This document shows positions 41,099-50,340 of a stretch of 64,000 nucleotides of DNA, in pieces. Position numbers and translations under genes: made by a program. Source of the stretch: Stigmatella aurantiaca DW4/3-1 (GTDB taxonomy: Bacteria; Myxococcota; Myxococcia; Myxococcales; Myxococcaceae); assembly GCF_000165485.1 (NCBI RefSeq), contig NC_014623.1:639501-703500 (forward strand), read 5' to 3'. The stretch's first letter is position 1. Every line of letters begins with the position of its first letter. The notes under the pieces are model-generated. The model ran no database searches, was not told the origin of the DNA, and saw nothing but the letters and a program-made list of their open reading frames with translations.

Positions 41099-42079
41099 AT
41101 GTCCTACTACCTCCACGATCTCGCCCCCTTTCTCTTCCGCTACACCGATGGGCAGAGTGAAGTCTTCGCGGCCCGGTGGGATGGACTCGCCTACCTGGTA
41201 GGGTTTGCCCTTGCGCTCCTCTTGCTCAAGCGCTTCGCCACCCGGGGCTATCTCCAACTCGAGCGGAAGGAGGTCTTCGACTTCACCAGCACCGTCGCCC
41301 TCCTGGGGGTCCTGCTGGGCGGACGTCTGGGGTATCTGGTGTTGTATGACTGGGAGCGCTTCTCTGGGAACTTGGGGCTGCTGTTCCAGCTCAGCCAGGG
41401 CGGGACCTCCTTTCACGGAGGCGTGCTCGGCGTGGCCGTGGTGACCGGATTCATGGCGCGCAAACACTCCCTCTCCTGGGTGCACCTGGGCGACAACCTG
41501 GTGACCGTGGCGCCCATCGGGCTTTTCCTGGGCCGCCTCGCCAGCTTCATGGATGGGGACCTGTTCGGACGGGTCACCCAGGTGCCTTGGGCGGTGCGCT
41601 TCCCGGCGGAGATTCATCTCGCGTCCTTCCAGCCCGTCCAGGCCACCCGGCTCGCCGTGGAGCGCCTGCCCGTGAGCAGCTTCGACATCATGCAGGTGGC
41701 CCACTCAGTGCCTCAGGTCATGGACGCGTTGCTCCTCATCCTCAACCCGCGTCACCCCTCGCAGCTCTACGCGGCCGCCCTCGAGGGGCTGCTTCTCTTC
41801 ATCGTCCTCTATGCGGTGCGCACCCGCGCCCGGCAGCCGCCGGAGGGCCTGCTCTGCGGCCTTTTCTTCCTCCTTCATGCCGTGTTCCACGTCGGGGTGG
41901 GCTTCTTGCGCGAGCCCCGGGATGGGGACCCGATGTGGTGGGGGCTCAGCCAAGGCCAGCTCTTCTCCCTGCCCATGTTCGCCGTGGGGCTGATGATGCT
42001 CGGGTGGAGTCTCTCCCGCCGCGCCCACCCGGCCGGACTCCTCGCGCAGGAGCCAGGCGCTGCGAACGGGCCTTGTTGA
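41099..42079 (+). CDS. divergent prolipoprotein diacylglyceryl transferase (Lgt) paralogue
   Basis: The membrane protein is about 326 residues (ATG 41087 is an alternative start) with seven or more helices and the Lgt layout: GGRLGYLVLYDW, the His motif TSFHGGVLG, and RHPSQLYAAALEG. The Lgt signature normally reads GRxGNFxNxExxGR, but here it is GRLASFMDGDLFGRV, so the signature Asn, Gly and Glu positions are changed. Lgt transfers diacylglycerol to lipoprotein cysteines. This copy may have shifted lipid or target preference, or lowered activity. The many lipobox proteins in the window need a working Lgt, which may be encoded elsewhere. Confidence 0.82.
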   Translation: MSYYLHDLAPFLFRYTDGQSEVFAARWDGLAYLVGFALALLLLKRFATRGYLQLERKEVFDFTSTVALLGVLLGGRLGYLVLYDWERFSGNLGLLFQLSQGGTSFHGGVLGVAVVTGFMARKHSLSWVHLGDNLVTVAPIGLFLGRLASFMDGDLFGRVTQVPWAVRFPAEIHLASFQPVQATRLAVERLPVSSFDIMQVAHSVPQVMDALLLILNPRHPSQLYAAALEGLLLFIVLYAVRTRARQPPEGLLCGLFFLLHAVFHVGVGFLREPRDGDPMWWGLSQGQLFSLPMFAVGLMMLGWSLSRRAHPAGLLAQEPGAANGPC

Positions 42080-42495
42080 TGGCGCGGATGACTCGAACGT
42101 GGGTGCCGAGGCGCCGCTGAGCCAGCCCCTGCGCGTTCACCGTGCCACCACCGCTCGCGGAGCGCAGCACGGTAGGTGAGGAGGTGACTCCGCTTACATC
42201 TGCCTCCCCCAGCCCTGTTCTTGTCGCGGAAGTCGACGTGGAGCGTGCCGTCCTGGATCACCCCATGAACTCATGGCTCCGGGTCTGTGAGGCGGGCGGT
42301 CTGCGGCCAAGAGCAGGTGAAACACCGCGTCCTGAGAAAGCTGTCACAGGGGGCGCTGTCGCTGGGTGACGCCGCGCGCTGACGCGAGCGGTCGAACGCG
42401 GTGCGCCAGAACTGGCGCTTCTGGGCCTGTCTTGTGTGGAAGAAATTCGATGAAAACTCGTTTATCCTGGTACCACGCAAGCGCGGGAGGCACGC
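42080..42495. other. 416-base gap with no convincing gene
   Basis: No frame here has both a plausible start and protein-like composition. Minus-strand stretches such as AQRRLGTHVRVIRAINKA look faintly coding and may be traces of a decayed gene, but no family can be named. A good ribosome-binding site (GGGAGG) at the right end belongs to the CmpB-like gene. Confidence 0.4.
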
Positions 42496-43011
42496 ATGAA
42501 TGGCAATCGAGGCGCTCTCATGGAACCGCTGGCCCTTGGGGGAAAGCGGTTGGGAGTCCTGGGGAGGTTCATCGTCTACGGGATCATGGGCTTGTGTATC
42601 GAGTTCTGTTTCACCTCGGTGATGGATCTGGCCACCGGGGCGGGCGACCTGCGGCTCAAGGGGTACTCGTACTTGTGGATGCACCCCATCTGGGGCGGGA
42701 CCTTGCTGATGGCCGAAGGCCTCATGATGCGGTTTCAGCGCATGCGGTTGAGCCGGTTCACGCGTGCCTTCATCGCCATGGCCGCCAGCTTCACGATCGA
42801 GTACGTGACGGGCGCGTTGCTGGTGATGGCCGTTGGCCGGTGCCCGTGGGACTACACGGCGTCGCCGTGGAACGTGCACGGGCTGATCCGTTTGGACTAC
42901 GCGCCCTTCTGGTTGATGTGCGGATGGGCCTGTGAGCCCCTCACCCGCTTCGTTCGGCGCATCCGCATCTTTGCCCGGGAGGCGGAGTTCGAGACAGCGT
43001 CCGGATCGTGA
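42496..43011 (+). CDS. CmpB-like putative ABC-transporter membrane protein (PF06541 type)
   Basis: The 171-residue product has about four to five transmembrane helices. It carries the family pattern of a first helix ending in GLCIEFCFTSV, then LKGYSYLWMHPIWGG, and later FTIEYVTGALL and CPWDYT. These match the CmpB-like putative ABC-transporter type IV family as I remember it. GGGAGG is five bases before the ATG. No ATPase partner lies nearby, so transport function is doubtful. Convergent with the peroxidase gene. Confidence 0.7.
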   Translation: MNGNRGALMEPLALGGKRLGVLGRFIVYGIMGLCIEFCFTSVMDLATGAGDLRLKGYSYLWMHPIWGGTLLMAEGLMMRFQRMRLSRFTRAFIAMAASFTIEYVTGALLVMAVGRCPWDYTASPWNVHGLIRLDYAPFWLMCGWACEPLTRFVRRIRIFAREAEFETASGS

Positions 43012-43052
43012 GCCGCGCCACCGGAAGTGACACCCCGAGGGGGCTCTGCGTT

Positions 43053-44228
43053 CTACTGGGGCGCTCCTGTCATCGTCTCGAGCAGGTGGATGAGGGCCTG
43101 CTTCTCCTTGGTCGTGAGCTTGAGCTCCACGATGGTGGCCGTCTTCGTCCCCGTGAACATGCCCGCGGGCTCGCCGCCCTTGTCGTAGAAGTCGATGACC
43201 TCCGCCAGCGTGGCCAACTCCCCGGTGTGCATGTACGGCCCCGTCAGCGCGATGTTGCGCAGCGTGGGCGTCCGGTAGGCGCCTTCCATCTCCACCCGCT
43301 TCGTGGCCAGATCCGCCTGCACGGCCGCGAGCCGGGTCGCGTCCAGCCCCGTCTTGTTGTCGCTGAAGCGCCCCGCGGCGTTGAACTGCCAGTCCAGCAT
43401 CGGCTGCACCGCGACATACTGCCCCGCGGCGCTCTCCGACGTGTCCTTCACGCCAATGTTGTGAAACAGGTTGTCGCTCATCGTCGCGCCCTTGTGGCAC
43501 ACGGCGCACTGGCCCTTGCGGAAGTAGGTCTTCAGTCCGAGGAAGGCCGGATCCGCCTCGACCTGCGCCTGGCTGACGTCGACGGCGGCGATGAAGCGCC
43601 GCACGTCCTCGTCGAACGGCGCGCTCGTGCGGTTGATCTTCCGCTCGTAGGCCTGCATCAGCTTGCCCACGTTGGCCAGCACCTCGTCCCCATCCACCGT
43701 CTCGTCCGGCGTCTTGCCGAAGATGTCTTTGTAGGAGGACTCGTAGGCCTCGGTGAGGCGCGCCCGGACGATGGTGGCGTTCGAGTTCATCTCGAAGGGG
43801 TTCGTCATGGGCAGGATGGCCTGGTTCCACAGCCGGTCCGCGCGCCCGTCCCACATGAACCAGCGGTTGTAGTCCGCGTTGAGCGTGCTGGGCGGGTTGC
43901 GGCCCGTCAGGTGGCCGTCGCACCCCTCCGCCTTGGCCGTGTCGACGGTCTTGCCGTCTCCCCCGTGGCAGCTGGCGCAGGCCACCGTTCCGCACCCCGA
44001 CAGCTTCTTGTCGTTGAACAGCGCGAGCCCCAGCTCCGCCGCCCGGGCGTCATCCGCGAACCGGTTCGTCGAATCCACGGGGGGGCGCCGCGTCAGCGTG
44101 TGCAGCTCACGCAGCAGCTCCAACTCGTCGAAGGAAGGAAAGATGTCTTCGGATCCACACGCGCCAGCCAGCAGGCCCACCACGGTCAATGCCAGCAGGG
44201 GGACGCTCGGACGGTTCGCCTTCTTCAC
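43053..44228 (-). CDS. di-haem cytochrome c peroxidase, MauG family, lipoprotein
   Basis: The 391-residue product has lipobox LLAGAC (Cys24). It has two haem c sites: CASCH (C84, C87, H88) and CAVCH (C241, C244, H245). The conserved peroxidase segment MWDGRADRLWNQAILPMTNP and the late EGAYRTPTLRNIALTGPYMH follow, typical of CcpA/MauG proteins. It reduces hydrogen peroxide or oxidises a protein or organic substrate in the periplasm. It is a single gene; no electron-donor cytochrome lies alongside. Confidence 0.92.
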   Translation of the reverse strand: MKKANRPSVPLLALTVVGLLAGACGSEDIFPSFDELELLRELHTLTRRPPVDSTNRFADDARAAELGLALFNDKKLSGCGTVACASCHGGDGKTVDTAKAEGCDGHLTGRNPPSTLNADYNRWFMWDGRADRLWNQAILPMTNPFEMNSNATIVRARLTEAYESSYKDIFGKTPDETVDGDEVLANVGKLMQAYERKINRTSAPFDEDVRRFIAAVDVSQAQVEADPAFLGLKTYFRKGQCAVCHKGATMSDNLFHNIGVKDTSESAAGQYVAVQPMLDWQFNAAGRFSDNKTGLDATRLAAVQADLATKRVEMEGAYRTPTLRNIALTGPYMHTGELATLAEVIDFYDKGGEPAGMFTGTKTATIVELKLTTKEKQALIHLLETMTGAPQ

Positions 44229-44389
44229 AGGTGCTCCTCAGGGCTGGACAGCGGGCAAGACAGGCTTCGCCCTTGCCGTTCATTACCTTGCCGTGCTCAC
44301 GGGGAATAAATCAATCCACGCCAGATAGGATGACCCGCGTTCCACTGCTTGCTTGCTCGCTGAGAAGAGGGGAAATCGCTCCCGGCGCG

Positions 44390-44803
44390 TCAGCGGGTGC
44401 AGGTAACCCGGAAGTCTCGCGTGGCCGTCTCGTAATCGCGCAGCCGTTGTTCCACTTGAGGGGGCGTGAGCTCAGGGGCTGGTCCTGTTTCACACCGCCA
44501 GTCTGGGCTCGCCGTCACCTTGAGCACCAAATTCGCCTGGCTGGGCAAGTTGGAGAGCACGTACAGACAGCGCCCACGGCTGGGTTTCACCAGGAGGTTG
44601 CCCAGCGCGTTTTCAGGCTCGCGGGAATGGGCCACATGGATCTTCAGCCCGGCACAGGGGGTCTTGCCTACCTCCAGGCCCGGCGTGGACAGCGCCACGA
44701 TGCCGGTCAGGGTGGCGTTGCCCTCGCGCTCCAGGCGCGCTCCCGTGCTGGAAGCGCATCCCACCAGGGCGAGGAAGAGGGCGGAGGCGGTCGTTCGGAG
44801 CAT
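44390..44803 (-). CDS. small lipoprotein, unknown function
   Basis: The 137-residue lipoprotein has lipobox ALVGC near residue 16. The mature part has cysteines in TPCAGLK, GRCLYV, WRCETG and VTCTR and a beta-like pattern (TLTGIVALSTPGLEVG, QANLVLKVTASPD). No family is recognised. The ATG at 44803 lies 22 bases after the stop of the subtilisin gene, so the two form an operon and this protein may assist or restrain the protease. The longer upstream open frame is antisense-like noise. Confidence 0.72.
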   Translation of the reverse strand: MLRTTASALFLALVGCASSTGARLEREGNATLTGIVALSTPGLEVGKTPCAGLKIHVAHSREPENALGNLLVKPSRGRCLYVLSNLPSQANLVLKVTASPDWRCETGPAPELTPPQVEQRLRDYETATRDFRVTCTR

Positions 44804-44825
44804 CGGCTTCCTTTCCGTGCTCCGT

Positions 44826-46535
44826 CTACGGCCAGGTGCCGAGCATGTCCAGTGAGGCCTTGGCCTGCACCAGCCCATGGCCGTGCGCGGGGTCCTTCCC
44901 TGGGGGGCCCAGGTCCTTCGCGGCGGAGACCAGCAGGTGGCGCACCTGGGCGGCCGTGAGGGTGGGGCGGCGGCTCCACACCAGCGCCGCCACGCCCGCC
45001 ACATGGGGGGTGGCCATGGAGGTTCCCGTGAGGGAGGTGTAGTCCGAGGGGTGCAGCGTCACGTCCACCTCGGCGCCGAGCCGCTGGCGCAATTGCTGGC
45101 CCGAGCTGTGGCTCACCACGGCCGCGGGCACCCAGGGGCCCCAGTCGTCCAGGGCGAGGTCCGGCAATCCGCCCTCGTCCCGGGTGTTGCCGATGATGGC
45201 CGCCGTGGCGCCTTGCCGCATCACATGGGTGAGCTGGTCCGACAGAGACACCGTGCCGCGCTGGATGTAGGCGACGAAGCCCTCGCAGGTGGCCCCGAGG
45301 CACGTGTGGGCCGTGTGGGCCTCGCCGCAGTCCACCAGGGGCCGGAGCTGGTGGCCGGCCGGTGCCATGAAGAGCGCGCGAGAGGCGTGGGGGGTTCCCC
45401 CCAGGGCCACCTCGGAGACGGCGCCCGTGCCGGTCAGGATGCTGGAGCGCACGTCCACGCCCGGGGCCATGAGCGCCAGGTTCCCGCCCTGGCAGGAGAA
45501 GGGCGCCCGGGTGGAGGCCGCGTCCACGGCGCCCACCGCCAGCACCGAGGGGAGGGCGGCGGGGTACTCCATGGCGCCGCCGCTGTTGCCCGCCGCCGCG
45601 ATGATGAGCATTCCGTGGGCCTCCGCGGTTTGAAACGCCGCCTGCTCCAGCGGGGAGGTCTGCGGGCCCCCCAGGGACAGGGAGGCAATGTGTGCTCCCT
45701 GGCGCTGACACCACTCCAGGCCGGCGAGGATGTCTCCCATCCACGCCCGGCCCTCGGTGTTGAGCACGCGGGCAATGAGGAGCCTCGCGCCAGGCGCCAC
45801 CCCCACCACCCCGTGGCGGTGCGCCCCGGGCCCCGGCCACCCATCCGAGCCGAGCTGTGCGGCGATGATGCCCGCCACGTGCGTGCCATGGCCGCTGCCG
45901 GGCTGGCCCTCGGCGGTCCGGTCCCAGGGCTCCGCGTCTCCCTCCACGAAGTCCCACCCCTCCAGGTAGGCCTCCTTCAGCTCGGGGTGCGCGGGATCGA
46001 TGCCGCTGTCGAGGATGCACACCTTGATGCCTTCCCCCGTGGGGGCTCCGTCATCCAGCACCCCATCGCCGTCCGCGTCCCACACCGCGGGGGCCTGCAC
46101 CTGGTTCAGGCCCGGTGTGTATTCGTCCACGCTGCCGCGGCGGGAGGCCGCGTGGAGCAGGGCCTGGGGGGGAAGGGAGGGCCACCCGAGCGCATACCGG
46201 GGAAGATCCGGCTCGATGCCCACCACCCCCGGGGTCCCGGCAAGCGCGGCATGTTCTCCGGGGGTCAGGTGGGCGGCGAGCGCCGGGACCTGTTGGTAGA
46301 CCGAGCGCACCTGTCCGCCCAGAAAGGCCACCTGGGGCGCATCCACCCTGTCAGGGGCCGCATACCGGACGAGAAAGCGCTCCCGGCCGCCGGCCAGCGC
46401 CTGGGGCGCTTCGGCCAGAGGCTCCGTGCGGAGGGCGGCCCCTGGGCACACCGGCTCTGGAGGGAGAAGGTTCCCTGTGTTGTCCAAACCGCATGCCGAG
46501 AGGGCCAGCAGCCCGAGCAGTCCCCAACGCATCAT
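44826..46535 (-). CDS. subtilisin-family (S8) serine protease lipoprotein with PA-domain insertion
   Basis: The 569-residue product has lipobox ALSAC (Cys15). An I9-like pro-region (residues about 40-115, FLVRYAAPDRVD) precedes the catalytic domain with D176 (CILDSGIDPAHPE), H216 (GSGHGTHVAG) and S506 (TGTSMATPHVAG). Residues about 380-460 form a protease-associated (PA) insertion. The enzyme is exported and, as a lipoprotein, probably tethered to the cell surface, as expected for a predatory hydrolase. It is followed by a small lipoprotein gene in the same operon. Confidence 0.92.
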   Translation of the reverse strand: MMRWGLLGLLALSACGLDNTGNLLPPEPVCPGAALRTEPLAEAPQALAGGRERFLVRYAAPDRVDAPQVAFLGGQVRSVYQQVPALAAHLTPGEHAALAGTPGVVGIEPDLPRYALGWPSLPPQALLHAASRRGSVDEYTPGLNQVQAPAVWDADGDGVLDDGAPTGEGIKVCILDSGIDPAHPELKEAYLEGWDFVEGDAEPWDRTAEGQPGSGHGTHVAGIIAAQLGSDGWPGPGAHRHGVVGVAPGARLLIARVLNTEGRAWMGDILAGLEWCQRQGAHIASLSLGGPQTSPLEQAAFQTAEAHGMLIIAAAGNSGGAMEYPAALPSVLAVGAVDAASTRAPFSCQGGNLALMAPGVDVRSSILTGTGAVSEVALGGTPHASRALFMAPAGHQLRPLVDCGEAHTAHTCLGATCEGFVAYIQRGTVSLSDQLTHVMRQGATAAIIGNTRDEGGLPDLALDDWGPWVPAAVVSHSSGQQLRQRLGAEVDVTLHPSDYTSLTGTSMATPHVAGVAALVWSRRPTLTAAQVRHLLVSAAKDLGPPGKDPAHGHGLVQAKASLDMLGTWP

Positions 46536-46736
46536 CCGGTTCCATCTCCGGTGAGGGTGTGCACCTCAGGGAAGCCATGGGCCCGCGCACGGACAATGGG
46601 AGGGGCTCGCTCAGGGGCGCAGAGGTGCGCCGGTGCACAATGTCCCGGGACACGATGTGAAGCCGCCCGCCTCGGGAGGCCCTGGGGTACAAGGGGGAAA
46701 CCCGCGTGGGCGTATGTTCCAGACGCAGGAGGAGCG

Positions 46737-47123
46737 ATGACGGCGGAGATGTCTGATGCGAGGCTCCAGGCCGTGCTGGCCTTGCCACCCGAGCGGCGCC
46801 ACGCTTGGTTTCTTCAGCGCGTCCGCGAGTCCGGCGAGGCGTGGGGCCTGTACGCGAATGGCTGGGCGCTGGCCAAGGATGCCGAGGGCCACGATGTGCT
46901 GCCGTTGTGGCCCACGCATGTCTTTGCCCAGCTGTGCGCCACCCGGCTGTGGGCCGCCTTCGAGCCCCGGCGGGTCGAGCTGACGGAGCTGCTGGAACAG
47001 TTGCTGCCCGAGCTGGCCGAGGAGGCCATTCCGGTGGGGGTCTTCTTCAACCCAGAAGGGGAAGGCTGGCCGGTGGCCGCCAAGGAGCTTGGCTCCCAGC
47101 TCGTGGGGCACGCCAGCGCCTGA
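46737..47123 (+). CDS. DUF2750 protein
   Basis: The 128-residue soluble protein resembles DUF2750 proteins, with ERRHAWFLQRVRESGEAWGL near the start, LWPTHVFAQLC in the middle and VFFNPEGEGWPVAAKELG at the end. CAGGAGGAG sits just before the ATG, a very good ribosome-binding site. Function is unknown. It lies 71 bases before the Ser/Thr kinase gene in the same direction and could be co-transcribed with it. Confidence 0.8.
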   Translation: MTAEMSDARLQAVLALPPERRHAWFLQRVRESGEAWGLYANGWALAKDAEGHDVLPLWPTHVFAQLCATRLWAAFEPRRVELTELLEQLLPELAEEAIPVGVFFNPEGEGWPVAAKELGSQLVGHASA

Positions 47124-47194
47124 GGCGCCCGGGGGGGCCCCCGGGAGGAGGGCTTGCCCTCACCTTGACCCCTGTGGTGCGCTCTGGGGGCACG

Positions 47195-49339
47195 ATGACC
47201 AACGAACTCTCAGAGTCGCCCCGCAGCCTTGGACGCTACGAACTCGTCCACCTGCTGGGCCAGGGCGGAATGGGCGAGGTGTACTTCGCCCGGATTTCCG
47301 GCGCGGCGGGCTTCGAGAAGCCGTGCATCGTGAAGACCATCCTGCCGGCGCTGCTGAAGGATGGGCAGTTCCTGGAGCGCTTTCACCACGAAGCCAAGGT
47401 GCTGGTGCACCTGGTGCACTCGTCCATTGCCCAGGTGTACGACATGGGCGAGACGGGGGGCACCTATTACATGGCGCTCGAGTACGTGGCCGGGGTGGAT
47501 GTGGCGCACCTGGCCGAGCAGTCGCGCGAGAAGCGCATGGCCATTCCCGTGCCGGTGGCGCTCTACCTCGGCCAGCACATGGGCGAGGGGCTGGGGTATG
47601 CGCACCGCAAGACGAGCATGGATGGCACGCCGCTGGGCATCGTCCACCGGGATGTGTCCCCGCACAATGTGATGGTGTCCTACGAGGGGGAGGTCAAGGT
47701 CATCGACTTCGGCCTCGCCAAGTCCGCGGCGCGCAGCAAGTACACGCTGCCGGCCACGGTGATGGGCAAGCTGGGGTACATGTCTCCGGAGCAGGCCCGG
47801 GCCGAGCCGCTGGATCACCGCAGCGACATCTATTCATGCGGGGTCGTGGTCTGGGAGCTGTTGGCCGGACGCCCCCTGGTCCCCCATGGGACGGTGGGGG
47901 AGATGATGGCCTCCATGGCCAACCCCTCCGTGCCCTCGCTGTGTGGGCTGCGGCGGGATGTCAGCCCGGCGCTCGACGCGGTGGTGCGCCGCGCCCTGGA
48001 GCCCCTTCCCCAGAACCGCTATGCCCGCGCCGATGACTTCGCCCGGGCGCTCAACGCGCAGCTCCTGGAGACGCGCTCCGCGCTGAGCGCCGAGGAGGTG
48101 GGGACCTTCGTGAGGGCGCTCTGCCCCGAGGCCTACTCCTCGCAGCGCAAGCTCATCTCGAGTCTGTCCCGTGACCGCTCCGGGCCGTCCGTGTCCTCCC
48201 CCACGGCGGAGGGGATGCCGGCGGTGGGGGTGGCTCCCAACGTCCCAGCGGCCGAGCCCATCCGGCTGGAGGCCACCTCGGTGCGTCCGGTGCAGCAGGT
48301 GCCGATGGCATCCCCCGTGCCGGTCCGCCAGATGGCCACCTTGATCCATGGCCAGCCGGCGGAGGACAGGCGGCCTTCCGTGGAGAGCCGGGCCCCCCAG
48401 GCCCTCGTCGCGGCCGAGTCTTCTCCCTCCCTGGCCTCGCGCCGGGTGATGCTCTTCTCCCTGGGGCTTGCCGCGTTCGGCCTGGTAAGTGCCTCCGTGG
48501 GGGGCACCCTCTACTTTCTGAGCGACTCGGGCGAGCCTCCTCCCCCCCGGGCATGGGCGCCGCCCCCCCCGCGCCGGCCTCCTCACGGAGAGCGTTGGGG
48601 CCAGGACCCCCGGATGCCGCCGCCCCCTCCCGGAATGCCTCCGCCCGAGGGGCCGCCCGGCGGGGACACGGTCATCGCCACCCCCGTCCGGGCCACGGCG
48701 GAACCCGTCCCGGTCGCCCCCGCGGTGGACAAGGTTCCCGCTCCCCCTCCGGCGCGGGAACGGCCTCGGCCCAAGGAGCCAGCGTCGCTCTTGGTGAAGA
48801 GCGTGGTGCCGGTGCTCAAGAAGGGCGGCCGCTACGGGATTCCCGCCGGTCACGCCACGGGCCTCAAGCCGGACATGGTCTTGACGGTGGTGGGACCTCC
48901 CGATGCGGCGGGCATGCGTCGGCCACTCGGCCAGGCCACCGTGGAGAAGGTGATGGATTCAGGCACCGTGATGCGCCTCGACGCCGCGGCGCTCGCGGCC
49001 CGGGAAGAGCGCTTCGTGGCACTGCCCGACGTCCGGCCCCCGCCCGTGCCTGCCCCGGAACCCGGCCGGGTGCTGCGGGGGGGCGCGAAGAGGACGGGCT
49101 TGCTGGGAAGCAAGCTCAACCGGAAGATCGTCCTCTATAATGGTGAGGATGGCGTGCTGACGAACTGCGTGGCCACCCTGCCCAGCCTGCGCCGGCTGGC
49201 GGTGGGAACGCTGGTCAAGGGCCCCTCGGAGTTCTCCTGGAACAGCTTCAAAGTCCACACGGATGCGCCCGAGGTGCCCGCCGGGTCCCTGCGCCTTCAG
49301 TGTGCCGAGGGCAGTGCGGACTTCCTCGTGCAGAACTGA
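47195..49339 (+). CDS. transmembrane Ser/Thr protein kinase (Hanks type)
   Basis: The product is 714 residues. The kinase domain spans about 15-290 with LGQGGMGEVY (21-30), Lys47 (CIVKTI), the catalytic loop HRDVSPHN (H151-D153) and DFG at D171-G173; all needed residues are present. A linker leads to one transmembrane helix at about 415-442. The outer part has a proline-rich stretch and a C-terminal domain (about 530-714) that I cannot name, which may sense an envelope signal. Myxobacteria encode very many such kinases. No phosphatase or clear target is adjacent. Confidence 0.92.
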   Translation: MTNELSESPRSLGRYELVHLLGQGGMGEVYFARISGAAGFEKPCIVKTILPALLKDGQFLERFHHEAKVLVHLVHSSIAQVYDMGETGGTYYMALEYVAGVDVAHLAEQSREKRMAIPVPVALYLGQHMGEGLGYAHRKTSMDGTPLGIVHRDVSPHNVMVSYEGEVKVIDFGLAKSAARSKYTLPATVMGKLGYMSPEQARAEPLDHRSDIYSCGVVVWELLAGRPLVPHGTVGEMMASMANPSVPSLCGLRRDVSPALDAVVRRALEPLPQNRYARADDFARALNAQLLETRSALSAEEVGTFVRALCPEAYSSQRKLISSLSRDRSGPSVSSPTAEGMPAVGVAPNVPAAEPIRLEATSVRPVQQVPMASPVPVRQMATLIHGQPAEDRRPSVESRAPQALVAAESSPSLASRRVMLFSLGLAAFGLVSASVGGTLYFLSDSGEPPPPRAWAPPPPRRPPHGERWGQDPRMPPPPPGMPPPEGPPGGDTVIATPVRATAEPVPVAPAVDKVPAPPPARERPRPKEPASLLVKSVVPVLKKGGRYGIPAGHATGLKPDMVLTVVGPPDAAGMRRPLGQATVEKVMDSGTVMRLDAAALAAREERFVALPDVRPPPVPAPEPGRVLRGGAKRTGLLGSKLNRKIVLYNGEDGVLTNCVATLPSLRRLAVGTLVKGPSEFSWNSFKVHTDAPEVPAGSLRLQCAEGSADFLVQN

Positions 49340-49345
49340 GCCGGG

Positions 49346-50023
49346 TCACGGCTTCACGCGCGCGGAGGCCTCGGGGCACTGCGCGAGGAGGGGCTGGGCC
49401 TCGGGCGTCTGCGCCCGCGCCTCGCGGACGAGGCGGGACAGCGAACGCTGGCACATCCACGTGTCCGCATGGCGCCGGTAGCCGTGGCAGCACTTCCAAC
49501 CCGTGAGCTTGAGGTCCAGGTAGACGAAGGCTTCATGCCGGGTCGGCAGGGCGATGAAGCCGAGCGCCACCACCAGGGCGGCCACCCAGGGGAGTTGCCA
49601 GGCGAGCCCCGTCCACCGGGAAGCGCCCAGGGCGGGCCGCTCGCCATGCACCTGGAGCAGGCGATCCAGGGGGCGCGCGGGCAGCAGGGGGACCATGAGC
49701 AGGTCCGGCAAGGTGGTGAAGGCCCGGACCCCGGCCCGGAACACCCCCGGAGGGGTTCCCCGGGCCGACACCAGCTGGACATCGAGCAGCCGCCGTCCCA
49801 GCGTCCACCCGCGCACGCCGCCCAGGAGCGCCACGAGCAGCCAGAGGCTTCCCATGGTGGCAAGTACGTAGGCGGGCGTCTGTTCCAGGTCGAGCGCGCG
49901 AGCGGCGCCCCAGCCCAGGAGCCCGGCGGTGACCAGGTCCACGAGGTCCGCGGCCCACAGCCGGAAGCGGAACCGGGTATGGGCCGGCCCCAGATGCGAT
50001 GCGAACAGCGCCCCTTCACTCAT
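49346..50023 (-). CDS. RDD-family membrane protein
   Basis: From ATG 50023 the product is 225 residues. The hydrophobic core has three or four helices (RLWAADLVDLVTAGLLGWGA, MGSLWLLVALLGG, WVAALVVALGFIALP) and the RDD-like motif GWTLGRRLLDVQLVS. A soluble C-terminal tail has several cysteines (KCCHGYRRHADTWMCQR). RDD proteins are widespread, mostly uncharacterised membrane proteins. Only six bases separate its stop from that of the convergent kinase gene. Confidence 0.75.
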   Translation of the reverse strand: MSEGALFASHLGPAHTRFRFRLWAADLVDLVTAGLLGWGAARALDLEQTPAYVLATMGSLWLLVALLGGVRGWTLGRRLLDVQLVSARGTPPGVFRAGVRAFTTLPDLLMVPLLPARPLDRLLQVHGERPALGASRWTGLAWQLPWVAALVVALGFIALPTRHEAFVYLDLKLTGWKCCHGYRRHADTWMCQRSLSRLVREARAQTPEAQPLLAQCPEASARVKP

Positions 50024-50340
50024 CCGCCCACCACTCCTCACCGGGTAACATAGTCCGTCCGGACGGGGGGACCGTATTGCCCCCGCTCGTTCCTGTCTCC
50101 ATGCTTGCTCTGGGGGAGGTGCGGGGGAGGCTCTTCGGCCTGCCCCGGACAACCGAGCGCGTGGGGGTAGGCACGGAGCCTGGGTTGGCGCTATGCCATA
50201 CCTCCAGCACGGCGATGGGTGGGCACATCGCCGTGGAGGGCCCATGGGGTGAGGGAGCGGAGGAGAGGGGGGAGTTCCCGTGGGCTCGTGGCGAGGTGGA
50301 GCGCGTGCAGCGCAAGGTGGTACCCAAGGAGGAAGTGCCG
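50024..50340. promoter_or_regulatory. divergent promoter region, RDD protein / response regulator
   Basis: This 317-base non-coding gap lies between divergent starts. It contains a perfect 12-base palindrome CCGTCCGGACGG at 50055-50066, close to the RDD gene start. GGAGGAAG just before 50341 is the response-regulator ribosome-binding site. No other gene is seen. Confidence 0.4.

Noticed and set aside
42080..42495. Possible transposase or integrase remnant
   Set aside because: Short coding-like fragments exist on the minus strand but no catalytic motif, terminal inverted repeat or target duplication could be found.
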